The notes under the pieces: generated by a model
Told to the model about the DNA's origin: nothing
Database searches by the model: none
The model's input: the letters and a program-made list of their open reading frames with translations, nothing else
Made by a program: the position numbers and the translations under genes
Part shown: one piece after another, positions 9,281-17,686 of the stretch
Numbering within the stretch: position 1 is the first letter of the stretch
How the letters are laid out: every line of letters begins with the position of its first letter
NCBI GenBank assembly: GCA_013152085.1
Contig: JAADHC010000032.1
Span: forward strand, 32,517-96,516
DNA from: Chlorobiota bacterium
Lineage (GTDB): Bacteria; Bacteroidota; Bacteroidia; Bacteroidales; VadinHA17
Reading direction: 5' to 3'
Length of the DNA stretch: 64,000 nucleotides

Positions 9281-9312
9281 TTTCTCATACAACAAAGTTA
9301 TCATTACCTTTG
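9281..9312 (+). promoter_or_regulatory. Candidate pckA promoter
   Basis: TACCTTTG at 9305-9312 is an exact TAnnTTTG -7 element; TTTC at 9281-9284 is a partial -33 element at a 20-base spacing. The leader to the pckA start is about 50 bases. The rest of the 308-base gap (9060-9367) is AT-rich with no gene seen. Confidence 0.6.
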
Positions 9313-9367
9313 TTCCTTTCCGGATTTAAAAAAGAAAAAGGTATTGTTTAATCATAAAACCTGAAAA

Positions 9368-10996
9368 ATGGGAAATACAGAAGATTTGTTTTCACGGGAC
9401 ATTAATAAACTTGAGGGACAGCAGGGCCTGGAATCACTGCGGTTGAAAAATCTGAACAGGATTTACTGGAACAATACCACACCGGCACTTTATGAGGAGA
9501 TCATTCGCCGGCGTGAAGGGATCATTTCCCATCTCGGGCCTATGGTAGTACGAACAGGTGCCTATACCGGCCGTTCGCCCAATGATAAATTCATTGTAAA
9601 AGAGCCCAAAACGGAAAAAAAGATTTGGTGGGGAGCGGTAAACCGTCCGTTTGAGAAAAGTGAGTTTCAACAACTCTGGTTACGACTGCAGGCCTATCTT
9701 CAAGGCAAGGATATTTTCGTACAGGATTGCTATATCGGCACGGATCCTGTTTTTCAGATTCCTTTACGGGTCATTACCGAGTTTGCATGGCATTCGCTCT
9801 TTGCCCGGAATATGTTTGTCCGTATCCGGGATTTTGAAGAACTGAGAAACCACAAGCCGGAATTTACCATTATCGACCTACCCAATTTCAAGGCCATACC
9901 TGAATTAGACGGCACACAATCCGAAGCTTTCATCATCGTTAATCTGGAAGAGAAATTAATTCTTATCGGTGGCACCAGTTATGCCGGGGAAATTAAAAAA
10001 TCAGCATTTACGGTCATGAATTTCCTGCTGCCCGAAGAAGATGTATTGCCCATGCATTGCAGTGCCAATATCGGCAGATCCGGTGATACGGCATTGTTTT
10101 TCGGATTGTCCGGAACGGGAAAAACCACCTTGTCTGCAGACCCTGACCGTGCCCTGATCGGTGATGACGAACATGGCTGGAGCAAAGACGGCATTTTTAA
10201 TTTCGAAGGCGGATGTTATGCTAAGGTCATCCGTCTTTCCGAAGAGGCCGAACCGCAAATTTTCGGAACGACAAGACGCTTCGGTACCATTTTGGAAAAT
10301 GTGGCCATTGATATATATACACGCCGGAAAGACTTTAATGACAGCTCACTGACGGAAAACACCCGTGCATCCTATCCAATCACCCATTTGGACAATATTG
10401 TTGAAGACGGGAAAGGGGGACATCCCCGGAACATTGTTTTCCTTACGGCAGATGCATTTGGTGTTTTGCCTCCCATTTCCAGGCTTACACCTGAACAGGC
10501 TATGTATCAGTTTTTATTAGGTTATACGGCAAAGGTTGCCGGCACCGAGAGAGGAATCACGGAACCGGAGGCTACTTTCAGCACCTGTTTCGGGGCACCC
10601 TTTATGCCACAAAATCCTGCCGTTTATGCAAGGCTGCTCGGAGATAAGATCAGTAAGCACAAGGTTACACCCTGGCTTGTAAATACCGGATGGATAGGCG
10701 GACCGTACGGAACAGGTGAACGGATTTCCATCAAATACACACGCGCTTTGCTCAACAGTGCCCTGGAAGGAAATCTGGAGAATGTTGCTTATGAGACAGA
10801 TCCGGTATTCGGATTACAGGTTCCCCGATCCTGCACCGGTGTGCCTTCGGAGATTCTGATGCCCAGGAATACCTGGAAAGATAAAAATGCCTATGACATA
10901 CAGGCACGAAAACTGGCTGAAAGTTTCCGTGAAAATTTCAGGGAATACGAAGATTCTGTTGACGCTGCCGTAGTACAGGCAGGACCAAACCTCTGA
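9368..10996 (+). CDS. pckA: Phosphoenolpyruvate carboxykinase (ATP)
   Basis: A 542-residue protein, the expected length for ATP-type PEPCK (EC 4.1.1.49), which interconverts oxaloacetate plus ATP with phosphoenolpyruvate, CO2 and ADP in the cytoplasm. Visible motifs: RTGAYTGRSPNDKF near residue 60, the kinase-1a P-loop GLSGTGKTTLS at about residues 247-257, the metal-binding LIGDDEHGW just after it, and NTGWIGGPYGTGERI near residue 440. It is a single-gene unit with its own promoter-like sequence and a strong hairpin after it. In Bacteroidota this enzyme often runs toward CO2 fixation during fermentation; direction here is unknown. Confidence 0.97.
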   Translation: MGNTEDLFSRDINKLEGQQGLESLRLKNLNRIYWNNTTPALYEEIIRRREGIISHLGPMVVRTGAYTGRSPNDKFIVKEPKTEKKIWWGAVNRPFEKSEFQQLWLRLQAYLQGKDIFVQDCYIGTDPVFQIPLRVITEFAWHSLFARNMFVRIRDFEELRNHKPEFTIIDLPNFKAIPELDGTQSEAFIIVNLEEKLILIGGTSYAGEIKKSAFTVMNFLLPEEDVLPMHCSANIGRSGDTALFFGLSGTGKTTLSADPDRALIGDDEHGWSKDGIFNFEGGCYAKVIRLSEEAEPQIFGTTRRFGTILENVAIDIYTRRKDFNDSSLTENTRASYPITHLDNIVEDGKGGHPRNIVFLTADAFGVLPPISRLTPEQAMYQFLLGYTAKVAGTERGITEPEATFSTCFGAPFMPQNPAVYARLLGDKISKHKVTPWLVNTGWIGGPYGTGERISIKYTRALLNSALEGNLENVAYETDPVFGLQVPRSCTGVPSEILMPRNTWKDKNAYDIQARKLAESFRENFREYEDSVDAAVVQAGPNL

Positions 10997-11077
10997 TATC
11001 CCGAGTTCGTTGTTAATAAAGATATTTTCATTACTGAAACCCGGGCAAATTTTTCTTACACATCCGGGATGAGAAAA

Positions 11078-11108
11078 AAAACCTCCCCGGTTTATCCGGA
11101 GAGGTTTT
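11078..11108. terminator. Bidirectional terminator between pckA and the convergent oxidoreductase gene
   Basis: The hairpin has an outer arm AAAACCTC pairing with GAGGTTTT and an inner CCGG/CCGG, with a 5-base TTTAT loop and one C-A mismatch. It is A-rich before and T-rich after the stem, so it can serve both strands. It lies midway between the two convergent stop codons. Confidence 0.8.
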
Positions 11109-11138
11109 CTTACATAATATATAATAAGGTATAAAAGA

Positions 11139-12728
11139 TCAGATAATCTTTTCCTTCTCCGGATCCCAGAGAACCTTTCTTCCTTCACGCAGGGCGATTG
11201 TTCCCATTTGGTTGGTAATGGCTTCCTCAAATCCCCTGTCGATATTACAACTGGGTTGGGTTCCGTTACGGATGGACTCAAGCCATTCTTTAATATGCAG
11301 ATGTGTTGTATCCACCCTTTTCCCACCGCGGTATGTATAAAGCAGACCGCGTCCGGCAAAATATTGCTCGGTAGCCGTAGTAATGGCATCAGTATTTTTC
11401 CGGCCAGGGGTATAGGAATATATGGGACGTGAAGGAACGATGACTCCCTTTTGTATCAGTTCCTTATAACGGGTAGATTCCCGGTCGGCATAAATATTCA
11501 GTGTGCTGCCCAGCTCCATGTATCCGTCATGTCCCATGAGCACTTTACCGCGGTTTTTATCACTGGCAAGTGAAGCACTATACATCAGCGTGAAGTTATG
11601 ATCCGGAAATTCAAACACCTCATGCTGTACATCAGGAACGGTACGTCCGTCCTTGAAATAATAGATCCCTCCGGAGGAAGTGGCAGAATAAGGAATACCC
11701 ACATTCAGTATCTGGTTGATGGCATCATATTCATGGGTAAACAGGTCGCCGGAGAGGCCGGTACCATAGTCCCACCAGCAACGCCACCGGAAGAACCGTT
11801 TCAGGTCAAATTCGTGCCATGGAGCCTGGCCGATAAACTGCCGCCAGTCAATATTCTTTTGTGAAGCCTTTGGATTTATCGGATAAACCCACGCCCCGTT
11901 CGGGCTGTTACGGTTTGTTGTCACTTCTATAAGATTGATCGGGCCGAGCAGGTTTTTTTCAACGGCTTCCCTGGCTTTGATATAACTTTCGGTCTGCCGG
12001 CCCTGGTGTCCGAGCTGAAAAACAATGCCGCTTTTCTTTACTTCATCCCTTACCACATAGGTTTCCGGAACATTCCAGGTCATAGGTTTTTCGCAATAGA
12101 CATGTTTTCCATGCCGGGCAGCTTCGATCGTAATGGGTGCATGCCAGTGGTCGGGAGTGGCAATCAATACGGCATCAATATCCTTTGCAGCAAGCAATTC
12201 TTTATACGTACGGTATCTTTTCACCTTGTGACTGGGTTTCCCCTCGCTCCCTTCACGCTTATCATTGGCTGCCGTTTCAATAGCTTTCTGTGCATGGATA
12301 TCAAATACATCGCAAACACCATTGAAAACGATATTAAGATCTTCCTGCTCCATAAAATCCTGGTACCGTTTATCCTGCGGATTTTTTTCTGCCGCTTCCC
12401 TTACCTCATCAATCCAGGTAGGATGAACAAATCCTGCCGCTTTCAACTCTTGCGGACCCCTGATACCAAAGCCGATGATTCCCAGCCGGATTTTTTTTCC
12501 GGAGACAGGTTTTGTATTAAATACCGGAGGAGCATATTCCATTCCCAATTCATCCCGGATCATTCTCTTAATCAGCCGTTCGCCTTTCTTTTTTTTATAA
12601 TAACTCCAGGCAAATACCCCAATTACCGGAATTGTGGCAATGCTTTTAAGAACATCCCTGCGATTGAGCTTTTTCCTGTCCGTATTTTCCGGTTGTCCTT
12701 CGACCGGTTGATTTTTCTTCTCATCCAT
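11139..12728 (-). CDS. Membrane-anchored Gfo/Idh/MocA family oxidoreductase
   Basis: A 529-residue oxidoreductase. The N-terminus is a hydrophilic leader with a twin-arginine-like NRRDVLKS, a single hydrophobic segment (ATIPVIGVFAWSYY) and then KKKK, suggesting an uncleaved anchor with the enzyme facing the periplasm. The Rossmann motif is LGIIGFGIRGPQEL, followed by VLIATPDHWHAPI, the catalytic GKHVYCEKPMTWN, and RCWWDYGTGLSGDLFTHE in the substrate domain. It is the last gene of a five-gene minus-strand operon containing two DUF1080 proteins, and follows the DoxX gene after 17 bases. A role as sugar dehydrogenase feeding electrons to a membrane acceptor fits the context but is inference. Confidence 0.9.
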   Translation of the reverse strand: MDEKKNQPVEGQPENTDRKKLNRRDVLKSIATIPVIGVFAWSYYKKKKGERLIKRMIRDELGMEYAPPVFNTKPVSGKKIRLGIIGFGIRGPQELKAAGFVHPTWIDEVREAAEKNPQDKRYQDFMEQEDLNIVFNGVCDVFDIHAQKAIETAANDKREGSEGKPSHKVKRYRTYKELLAAKDIDAVLIATPDHWHAPITIEAARHGKHVYCEKPMTWNVPETYVVRDEVKKSGIVFQLGHQGRQTESYIKAREAVEKNLLGPINLIEVTTNRNSPNGAWVYPINPKASQKNIDWRQFIGQAPWHEFDLKRFFRWRCWWDYGTGLSGDLFTHEYDAINQILNVGIPYSATSSGGIYYFKDGRTVPDVQHEVFEFPDHNFTLMYSASLASDKNRGKVLMGHDGYMELGSTLNIYADRESTRYKELIQKGVIVPSRPIYSYTPGRKNTDAITTATEQYFAGRGLLYTYRGGKRVDTTHLHIKEWLESIRNGTQPSCNIDRGFEEAITNQMGTIALREGRKVLWDPEKEKII

Positions 12729-12745
12729 TTTTTACCGATTTACCG

Positions 12746-13246
12746 TTATCCGTTTTTCTTTTTTCCTGTCGATGTAAATAATATATCCAACCCGAGTTTA
12801 TTCCCTGTCGGGAAAAGATATAAAACGATCAAAGCGGCCATTTCAATCAGCGTTTTGTTAACGATCAGGTAACTGCCTTCTGCCGGCACAGAAAAAGTCA
12901 GTCCCGGAAAAGGTGGATGTGACAGGTAGTACAGTGCCAGCAAAAGGATACCGGCAAGCGTGGAATATTGGGTAAAGATTCCCAGGATCAGTCCGAGACC
13001 GATCAGGATCAATCCCCATTCATTAAGGAAATCTACCGTATGCAGCATGGCGGGTTTAAAGGTTAGCGAATGAAAAAAACCGGCCATAAATCCCTTGGAG
13101 TCGAGAAGATATCCCACAGAAGACCAATCGGGGTTCGTGAGTTTAACCAGACCTTCATATAAAAAGTGCCAACCTATGAGTACCCGCAATGTAACCAGAA
13201 AAAAAAGCTGTAGGGGTAGAAAATTTGAATGTGTTGATTTCATCAT
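12746..13246 (-). CDS. DoxX-family membrane protein
   Basis: About 166 residues with four predicted membrane helices (LFFLVTLRVLIGWHFLYEG, a second around LIGLGLILG, a third around ILLLALYYLS, a fourth around MAALIVLYLF). The first helix carries the DoxX-type RxxxGxxFxxxGxxK pattern and is followed by NPDWSS. DoxX proteins are linked to quinone-dependent oxidation (thiosulfate:quinone oxidoreductase small subunit in Acidianus), but most bacterial members are uncharacterised. Start: two adjacent ATGs at 13244-13246 and 13241-13243 are better than an alternative start further upstream. Placement inside a DUF1080 and oxidoreductase operon makes an electron-transfer role attractive but unproven. 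Confidence 0.85.
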   Translation of the reverse strand: MMKSTHSNFLPLQLFFLVTLRVLIGWHFLYEGLVKLTNPDWSSVGYLLDSKGFMAGFFHSLTFKPAMLHTVDFLNEWGLILIGLGLILGIFTQYSTLAGILLLALYYLSHPPFPGLTFSVPAEGSYLIVNKTLIEMAALIVLYLFPTGNKLGLDILFTSTGKKKNG

Positions 13247-13290
13247 TTTACGATATTCATCATTTTTATCAAAACGCAAATGTAAAAAAT

Positions 13291-15954
13291 TTAGCGCAAA
13301 AGCAAGGCATTAAAAAGCAGTTTGTAGGAAGCCTGTGTTGAAGCCCTGAACTGCGGATTGAAGCCAAATAGCACCAATTGCCCTTTACCCTTTTTTAACC
13401 ATATTAAGGCACTGCGATTTCCCATCAGTTCTTCTTTCTCAGCATAACCACTCATCAGGATATTCTTTTCAGGATAAGTGGCAATAACCCTGCGGTCCAT
13501 ATCAAACCGGGGAATAGATGTCATAAATACCGGATGTCCACGGGAAAAAACACCAATTTCAGGAGGCAAACCCCGGGTAAGCGGATGGTTCGGAATCAGC
13601 TTAATCTTAACCAGCGATCCGGGAATATACAAACCCTGTTTTTGTAAACGGGATGAGATATCCCTGAACGGCAACTGGAAATTTTCTTTTTCATTTTCTT
13701 TTTCTTTTTCTTTTCCCTTTACTTTTTCCCCGGGTATGGAAAGTTTACCTTCGAACAGCGCAGTTGAAGAACCCCAGGCCACAATATGGCCGCCATTATC
13801 GAGGAAGGTCATTAGTTTTTCCAGGCCTTTCTTTCCCATTCCTTTGGAATATTCCGGGGCATAGCTGCTCATATGGTAACTATTGCCCGGACCACTTGTC
13901 CCGTTGAGTAATGCATTTTTACTATCGTTGGGAAAAATGACCGCGTCATAATGATTTACAAAATCGGTCTTTTCAAACTGATCCGGATGTATAACCGTAT
14001 AAGGAATATGATACGTGTCGAAAATATACCTGGTCCAGCCGGCATCCATATCGGAATAATAGGTTTCGACCAGTGCCAAACGCGGAACCAGAAATTGTTT
14101 CAAAGGGAGATTCTTTTTGTCAGTCAAAATCACGGGTTCAACCTTAATTTCCTTTTCGAGTGCTCTCCAGCAGAGGGGAACTTTCTTTTGTGCCGTGATC
14201 ACAAAACTTCCGGAATGATAGGTTTTGCCGTTTATGGTAACATCGCCGGTTAATCTCTCAACGGTCATTCCTTTTTCTTTTGCAAGGAAAGCAGCTTTGA
14301 AACTTTCATTCCACTCAACAGGGAAAAGTGCCACCACAGTAGTAAGGGGCAGTGGTTGCATCATGTTAACCGTTCCCTTAACCTCGGAGAGTGCACCTTC
14401 AAGGGTGCTGTATTTTTTATTGATTTCGAACGAACGTACCTGCCGGTGAAGCGGAAGACACCAGGAAGCAATATCATAAGGCCGGATAATCTCACCACCG
14501 GGGGTATAATGTCTTACGGGATAATGCTGTACCTCCATGACTTCCTTGATAAAGGCACGGAAAGGCTGGGCCAGGGGCACAACCATATCTCCTGCTTTAA
14601 AAAGCCGGCCGTCCAGGTTCTGGTCTTTGTTCAGTGTATAGATTTTTACGCCCTGTTCCCTGAGAAGGTTCAAAAGGTTTACCCATTCGCTGACATCATA
14701 TTGCTTTGCAGGCAGAATATAATAATAGGGAGCCTCCGTTTTGCCTTTGTTCACTTCCCGTTTACAGAGGTTATTACGTAAAGCAAGAATTTTATCATGA
14801 TACATTGCCGATGTTTTCAGGATCGACCGGGTCGAAGTAATTTCATACCGGACAATATCACCCAGGCGCCACCACCCTCCTTTCCAGGGCATTGGCATAT
14901 TGATGCTTTTCTTATATTCTGAGAGTCCTTTACCGCGGACATTCAGTTCGTTGGGCTCAATGTAAATCGGTGTGGCTATGTTGGCACTGGCACATTCGGT
15001 AAGCAACGCAATAACATTCTGCCAGAGGCAGGTTTCTGTACTTCCCGGCCAATAGTTATCAAACGAATAATGCTGTGAAATACCGGCCTGTCCGGCACGG
15101 GTCATATCATTGATCATATTCTGTCCGAAGATTCCTGTCCAGGTCCAGAGCCGGGCATCAATATTTTCAGCAATGGGGTCTGAGTTTGGCGGAACAAAAT
15201 AGCGCGGACCTGTCGATCCCATCTGGTGCTTCTCGACCATCACCTGGGGAAACCATGTTTGCGTAAAAATATGGTTGATATTTTTTGTATCCTGCTGCGA
15301 AAGAATCACAAAATCACGATTATTATCATGACCGACATATTTATGGTACACCCTGGGAAGGGCCGCTCCTTCATATTTTGTTCCCAGATATTTACGATAA
15401 TTTTTCACTACATAATCCATACCGTCGGGATTATGGCAGGGAACCATCATATAAACGACATCACTCATCCAGGAGGTAACATGTGGATCCTTTGAAGTCA
15501 GAAAATCATAGGCAATCAACGAAGCGGCCTGTGCCGGTCCGACTTCGGTACTGTGCATCGAAAGGGTGGCAATGGTAAATACCTTTCCATCTTTGATCAG
15601 TGCCTGTTGCTGCGATTTGCTCAGGTCCGGATTCAGTGCCAGTTCCCTGTTGATTTCACGCAAACGATCTAAATTGGCAATATTTTCTGCAGAGGAGAAA
15701 AAGGCAATATACATAGGTCTGCCCTCAGGGGATTGTCCGATGTTTTCCATTTTCAGCATGGGAGATGCCGCATCCAGTTTTTGCAAATAGGAGATCAGTT
15801 GTTCATAATCTACCAGTTTCCGGTCTTCTCCCGGAGTGAAACCATAAAAATCTTCCGGGGATGTCAGTTCGCTGTTTTGGGCGGAAACATAAAATGTTGC
15901 TGACACAGCAACAACTACGCATGCTATTGCTGAACGTAATGATAAGAATTTCAT
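13291..15954 (-). CDS. Secreted M14-family zinc carboxypeptidase-like protein
   Basis: An 887-residue protein with a signal peptide (cleavage likely after FYVSAQ). The M14 domain covers residues ~45-400: zinc ligands HSTE (His134, Glu137), HNPDG, a later histidine in VEKHQMGS that probably completes the zinc site, and TECAS as a candidate catalytic Glu region. The C-terminal half includes a class I glutamine-amidotransferase-like segment seen in related Bacteroidota M14 proteins. Residues around 750-765 form a Lys/Glu tract encoded by an imperfect TTTCTT repeat. It lies inside the DUF1080/oxidoreductase operon (18 bases after the upstream gene, 44 before DoxX), an unusual partner for sugar enzymes. 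Its substrate may be a peptide or an amide in a glycoconjugate. Confidence 0.88.
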   Translation of the reverse strand: MKFLSLRSAIACVVVAVSATFYVSAQNSELTSPEDFYGFTPGEDRKLVDYEQLISYLQKLDAASPMLKMENIGQSPEGRPMYIAFFSSAENIANLDRLREINRELALNPDLSKSQQQALIKDGKVFTIATLSMHSTEVGPAQAASLIAYDFLTSKDPHVTSWMSDVVYMMVPCHNPDGMDYVVKNYRKYLGTKYEGAALPRVYHKYVGHDNNRDFVILSQQDTKNINHIFTQTWFPQVMVEKHQMGSTGPRYFVPPNSDPIAENIDARLWTWTGIFGQNMINDMTRAGQAGISQHYSFDNYWPGSTETCLWQNVIALLTECASANIATPIYIEPNELNVRGKGLSEYKKSINMPMPWKGGWWRLGDIVRYEITSTRSILKTSAMYHDKILALRNNLCKREVNKGKTEAPYYYILPAKQYDVSEWVNLLNLLREQGVKIYTLNKDQNLDGRLFKAGDMVVPLAQPFRAFIKEVMEVQHYPVRHYTPGGEIIRPYDIASWCLPLHRQVRSFEINKKYSTLEGALSEVKGTVNMMQPLPLTTVVALFPVEWNESFKAAFLAKEKGMTVERLTGDVTINGKTYHSGSFVITAQKKVPLCWRALEKEIKVEPVILTDKKNLPLKQFLVPRLALVETYYSDMDAGWTRYIFDTYHIPYTVIHPDQFEKTDFVNHYDAVIFPNDSKNALLNGTSGPGNSYHMSSYAPEYSKGMGKKGLEKLMTFLDNGGHIVAWGSSTALFEGKLSIPGEKVKGKEKEKENEKENFQLPFRDISSRLQKQGLYIPGSLVKIKLIPNHPLTRGLPPEIGVFSRGHPVFMTSIPRFDMDRRVIATYPEKNILMSGYAEKEELMGNRSALIWLKKGKGQLVLFGFNPQFRASTQASYKLLFNALLLR

Positions 15955-15972
15955 TTTATGAGGATTTAAAAA

Positions 15973-16629
15973 TTATAATTCCCTGATAAGAATATTTCTC
16001 CAACGGATTTTGATTCCACCGCCTTCGTGTATTTGCAGGGCAATGGAACCGGTAGCCTGTCCGATCTTTTTATCGGTAAGATCGGCCATTTTTATACCGT
16101 TAAGCCAGGTAGTTACATGATCATCAACCACCCGGAAACGCAGGGTATTCCACTCTCCCATTTTCAGTATATTTTCTTTTTCATCAGGGATCTTAACCAG
16201 CCAGCCCCTGCCATAGGATTCATAGATACCTCCGGTATCATGTCCGGGAGGAGCCACCTCCACCTGCCAGCCGGTGATTTTTGTTCCTTCGATGTGCGAA
16301 CGGAAAAATACGCCACTGTTTCCGTTGGATTCCTGTTTAAACTCAAGTTTTAATTCGAAATTTTTAAATTCTTTCACGGTCCCCAGGTATCCGTATTTTT
16401 TGTCAGGGCCACTTTCACACACCAATGTCCCCCCGTCCACATACCATTTTTCGGTACCGTAGATTTTCCATCCTGTCAGGTCCTTACCATTAAAAAGCGA
16501 TACCCACTTCCCTTTATCGGCAGGATGTTTAGTACCCGGCACAACAAAAGCCGTTAATATCAGGATTGCCGTAAAGAGAAAGAGGCCGGAAAGCCTCTTT
16601 AGGTTTTTACGAATCGTATATGTATTCAT
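15973..16629 (-). CDS. Exported DUF1080 protein (3-keto-disaccharide hydrolase family)
   Basis: A 218-residue DUF1080 jelly roll after a signal peptide (RLSGLFLFTAILILTAF). Signature stretches: WVSLFNGKDLTGWKIY, FKNFELKLEFKQESNGNSGVFF, GEWNTLRFRVVDDHVTTWLNG and a final GGGIKIRWRNILI. The start at 16629 lies two bases after the upstream stop codon and gives a normal signal peptide; an extended frame would overlap the upstream gene. There is no lipobox, so this is a soluble periplasmic or secreted form next to a probable lipoprotein paralog. The pair may act on different linkages of one substrate. Confidence 0.88.
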   Translation of the reverse strand: MNTYTIRKNLKRLSGLFLFTAILILTAFVVPGTKHPADKGKWVSLFNGKDLTGWKIYGTEKWYVDGGTLVCESGPDKKYGYLGTVKEFKNFELKLEFKQESNGNSGVFFRSHIEGTKITGWQVEVAPPGHDTGGIYESYGRGWLVKIPDEKENILKMGEWNTLRFRVVDDHVTTWLNGIKMADLTDKKIGQATGSIALQIHEGGGIKIRWRNILIREL

Positions 16630-16631
16630 GA

Positions 16632-17417
16632 TTACAATTTTTTGATCTTGATATTTCTGAACCATATTTTACTGCCATGGTCCTGCAGCCCGATGTATCC
16701 GGTTTTGGCCAGACCATAGCCGGGATAGTCTTTCCATTTTGAATGTTTTACGGCTTCTTTCCATTCGTCGGTCCACATGTCCGTTTCGACAACTTTTTCA
16801 CCGTTAAGATAATAGATAACATGAGGCCCGTTTACTATGATTTCCGAAGAGTTCCATTCACCGGCAGGCTTGATTTTCGGATTCTTTGGCGGGTTAAGAC
16901 CATAATTGGCACCGGTTGTCTGCCAGTCTTCGAGTTTCTCAGGATAACCAAGGTCATCGATCAGCTGATACTCAGGTCCGGTAGCATAAACGGTAGGATA
17001 CTCATCGCCTTCCACAACATGATAAAAGATACCGCTGTTTCCTTCGGGAGAAAGCTTCCATGCTACTTTAAGGTCAAAGTTATCAAATTTCTCACGGGTA
17101 ATGATATCCCCGAAGGCATCCCCACCCTGACCCAGTGTTACCAGGCAGTGATTTTCAACGACCCAGTTGGAAGGGACACTGTCCATTTTGTATCCGCGCC
17201 ATCCGTCCAGGTTTTCACCGTTAAATAGCAATTGCCAACCATCTGACTTTTCCGCATCGGTGAGAACATTTATTGCCTGTGTTACTGCCGGAACATCCAA
17301 TTCTTCGGTTGCGGATTTTTCAGCTTTCTTTTCCTGCTTCTTATGAATACAATCATTCAGGAACAATATACTGCTAACAAGCAAAACAAGAATAATCAGG
17401 AGGCCGTTTTTTTTCAT
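16632..17417 (-). CDS. DUF1080 lipoprotein, first gene of the five-gene operon
   Basis: A 261-residue protein with a hydrophobic signal and probable lipobox ending LFLNDC (Cys23). It then has the DUF1080 fold: WQLLFNGENLDGWRGY, FDNFDLKVAWKLSPEGNSGIFY, GEWNSSEIIVNG and KTGYIGLQDHGSKIWFRNIKI. It is close in architecture to the DUF1080 lipoprotein at 4273, with the same GWRGYKxD opening and the same C-terminal motif, so the two clusters probably arose by duplication. No clear TAnnTTTG promoter was seen upstream. It is followed at 2 bases by the second DUF1080 gene. Confidence 0.88.
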   Translation of the reverse strand: MKKNGLLIILVLLVSSILFLNDCIHKKQEKKAEKSATEELDVPAVTQAINVLTDAEKSDGWQLLFNGENLDGWRGYKMDSVPSNWVVENHCLVTLGQGGDAFGDIITREKFDNFDLKVAWKLSPEGNSGIFYHVVEGDEYPTVYATGPEYQLIDDLGYPEKLEDWQTTGANYGLNPPKNPKIKPAGEWNSSEIIVNGPHVIYYLNGEKVVETDMWTDEWKEAVKHSKWKDYPGYGLAKTGYIGLQDHGSKIWFRNIKIKKL

Positions 17418-17545
17418 AATACAGGTATTTTAGGGTTTGACTTATTCATAACATACCGGAAAAGGTTTGACAATTTTTCCTAAATGGATTTAAAATTAAT
17501 GTTTTTTAATAAAGGATGTTCATTTAAGTATTGAATAGTATTTTA

Positions 17546-17577
17546 TTTAGAATAATTCCAGATAATTTGTATCTTTA
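17546..17577 (+). promoter_or_regulatory. Weak candidate promoter for the antiporter operon
   Basis: TATCTTTA at 17570-17577 (one base off TAnnTTTG) with TTTA at 17546-17549, spacing 20 bases. The start codon of the antiporter is at 17687, giving a leader of about 100 bases. Confidence 0.35.
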
Positions 17578-17686
17578 ATCCGTACACGAGGATAGCCGGA
17601 AGGGGGAAATCACCCATGGAAATCGTATCAAAAAAAAACAGGGTTTGGATTTTTTTTATCATTTTTGAAATAAGCAAAACAAGGGT

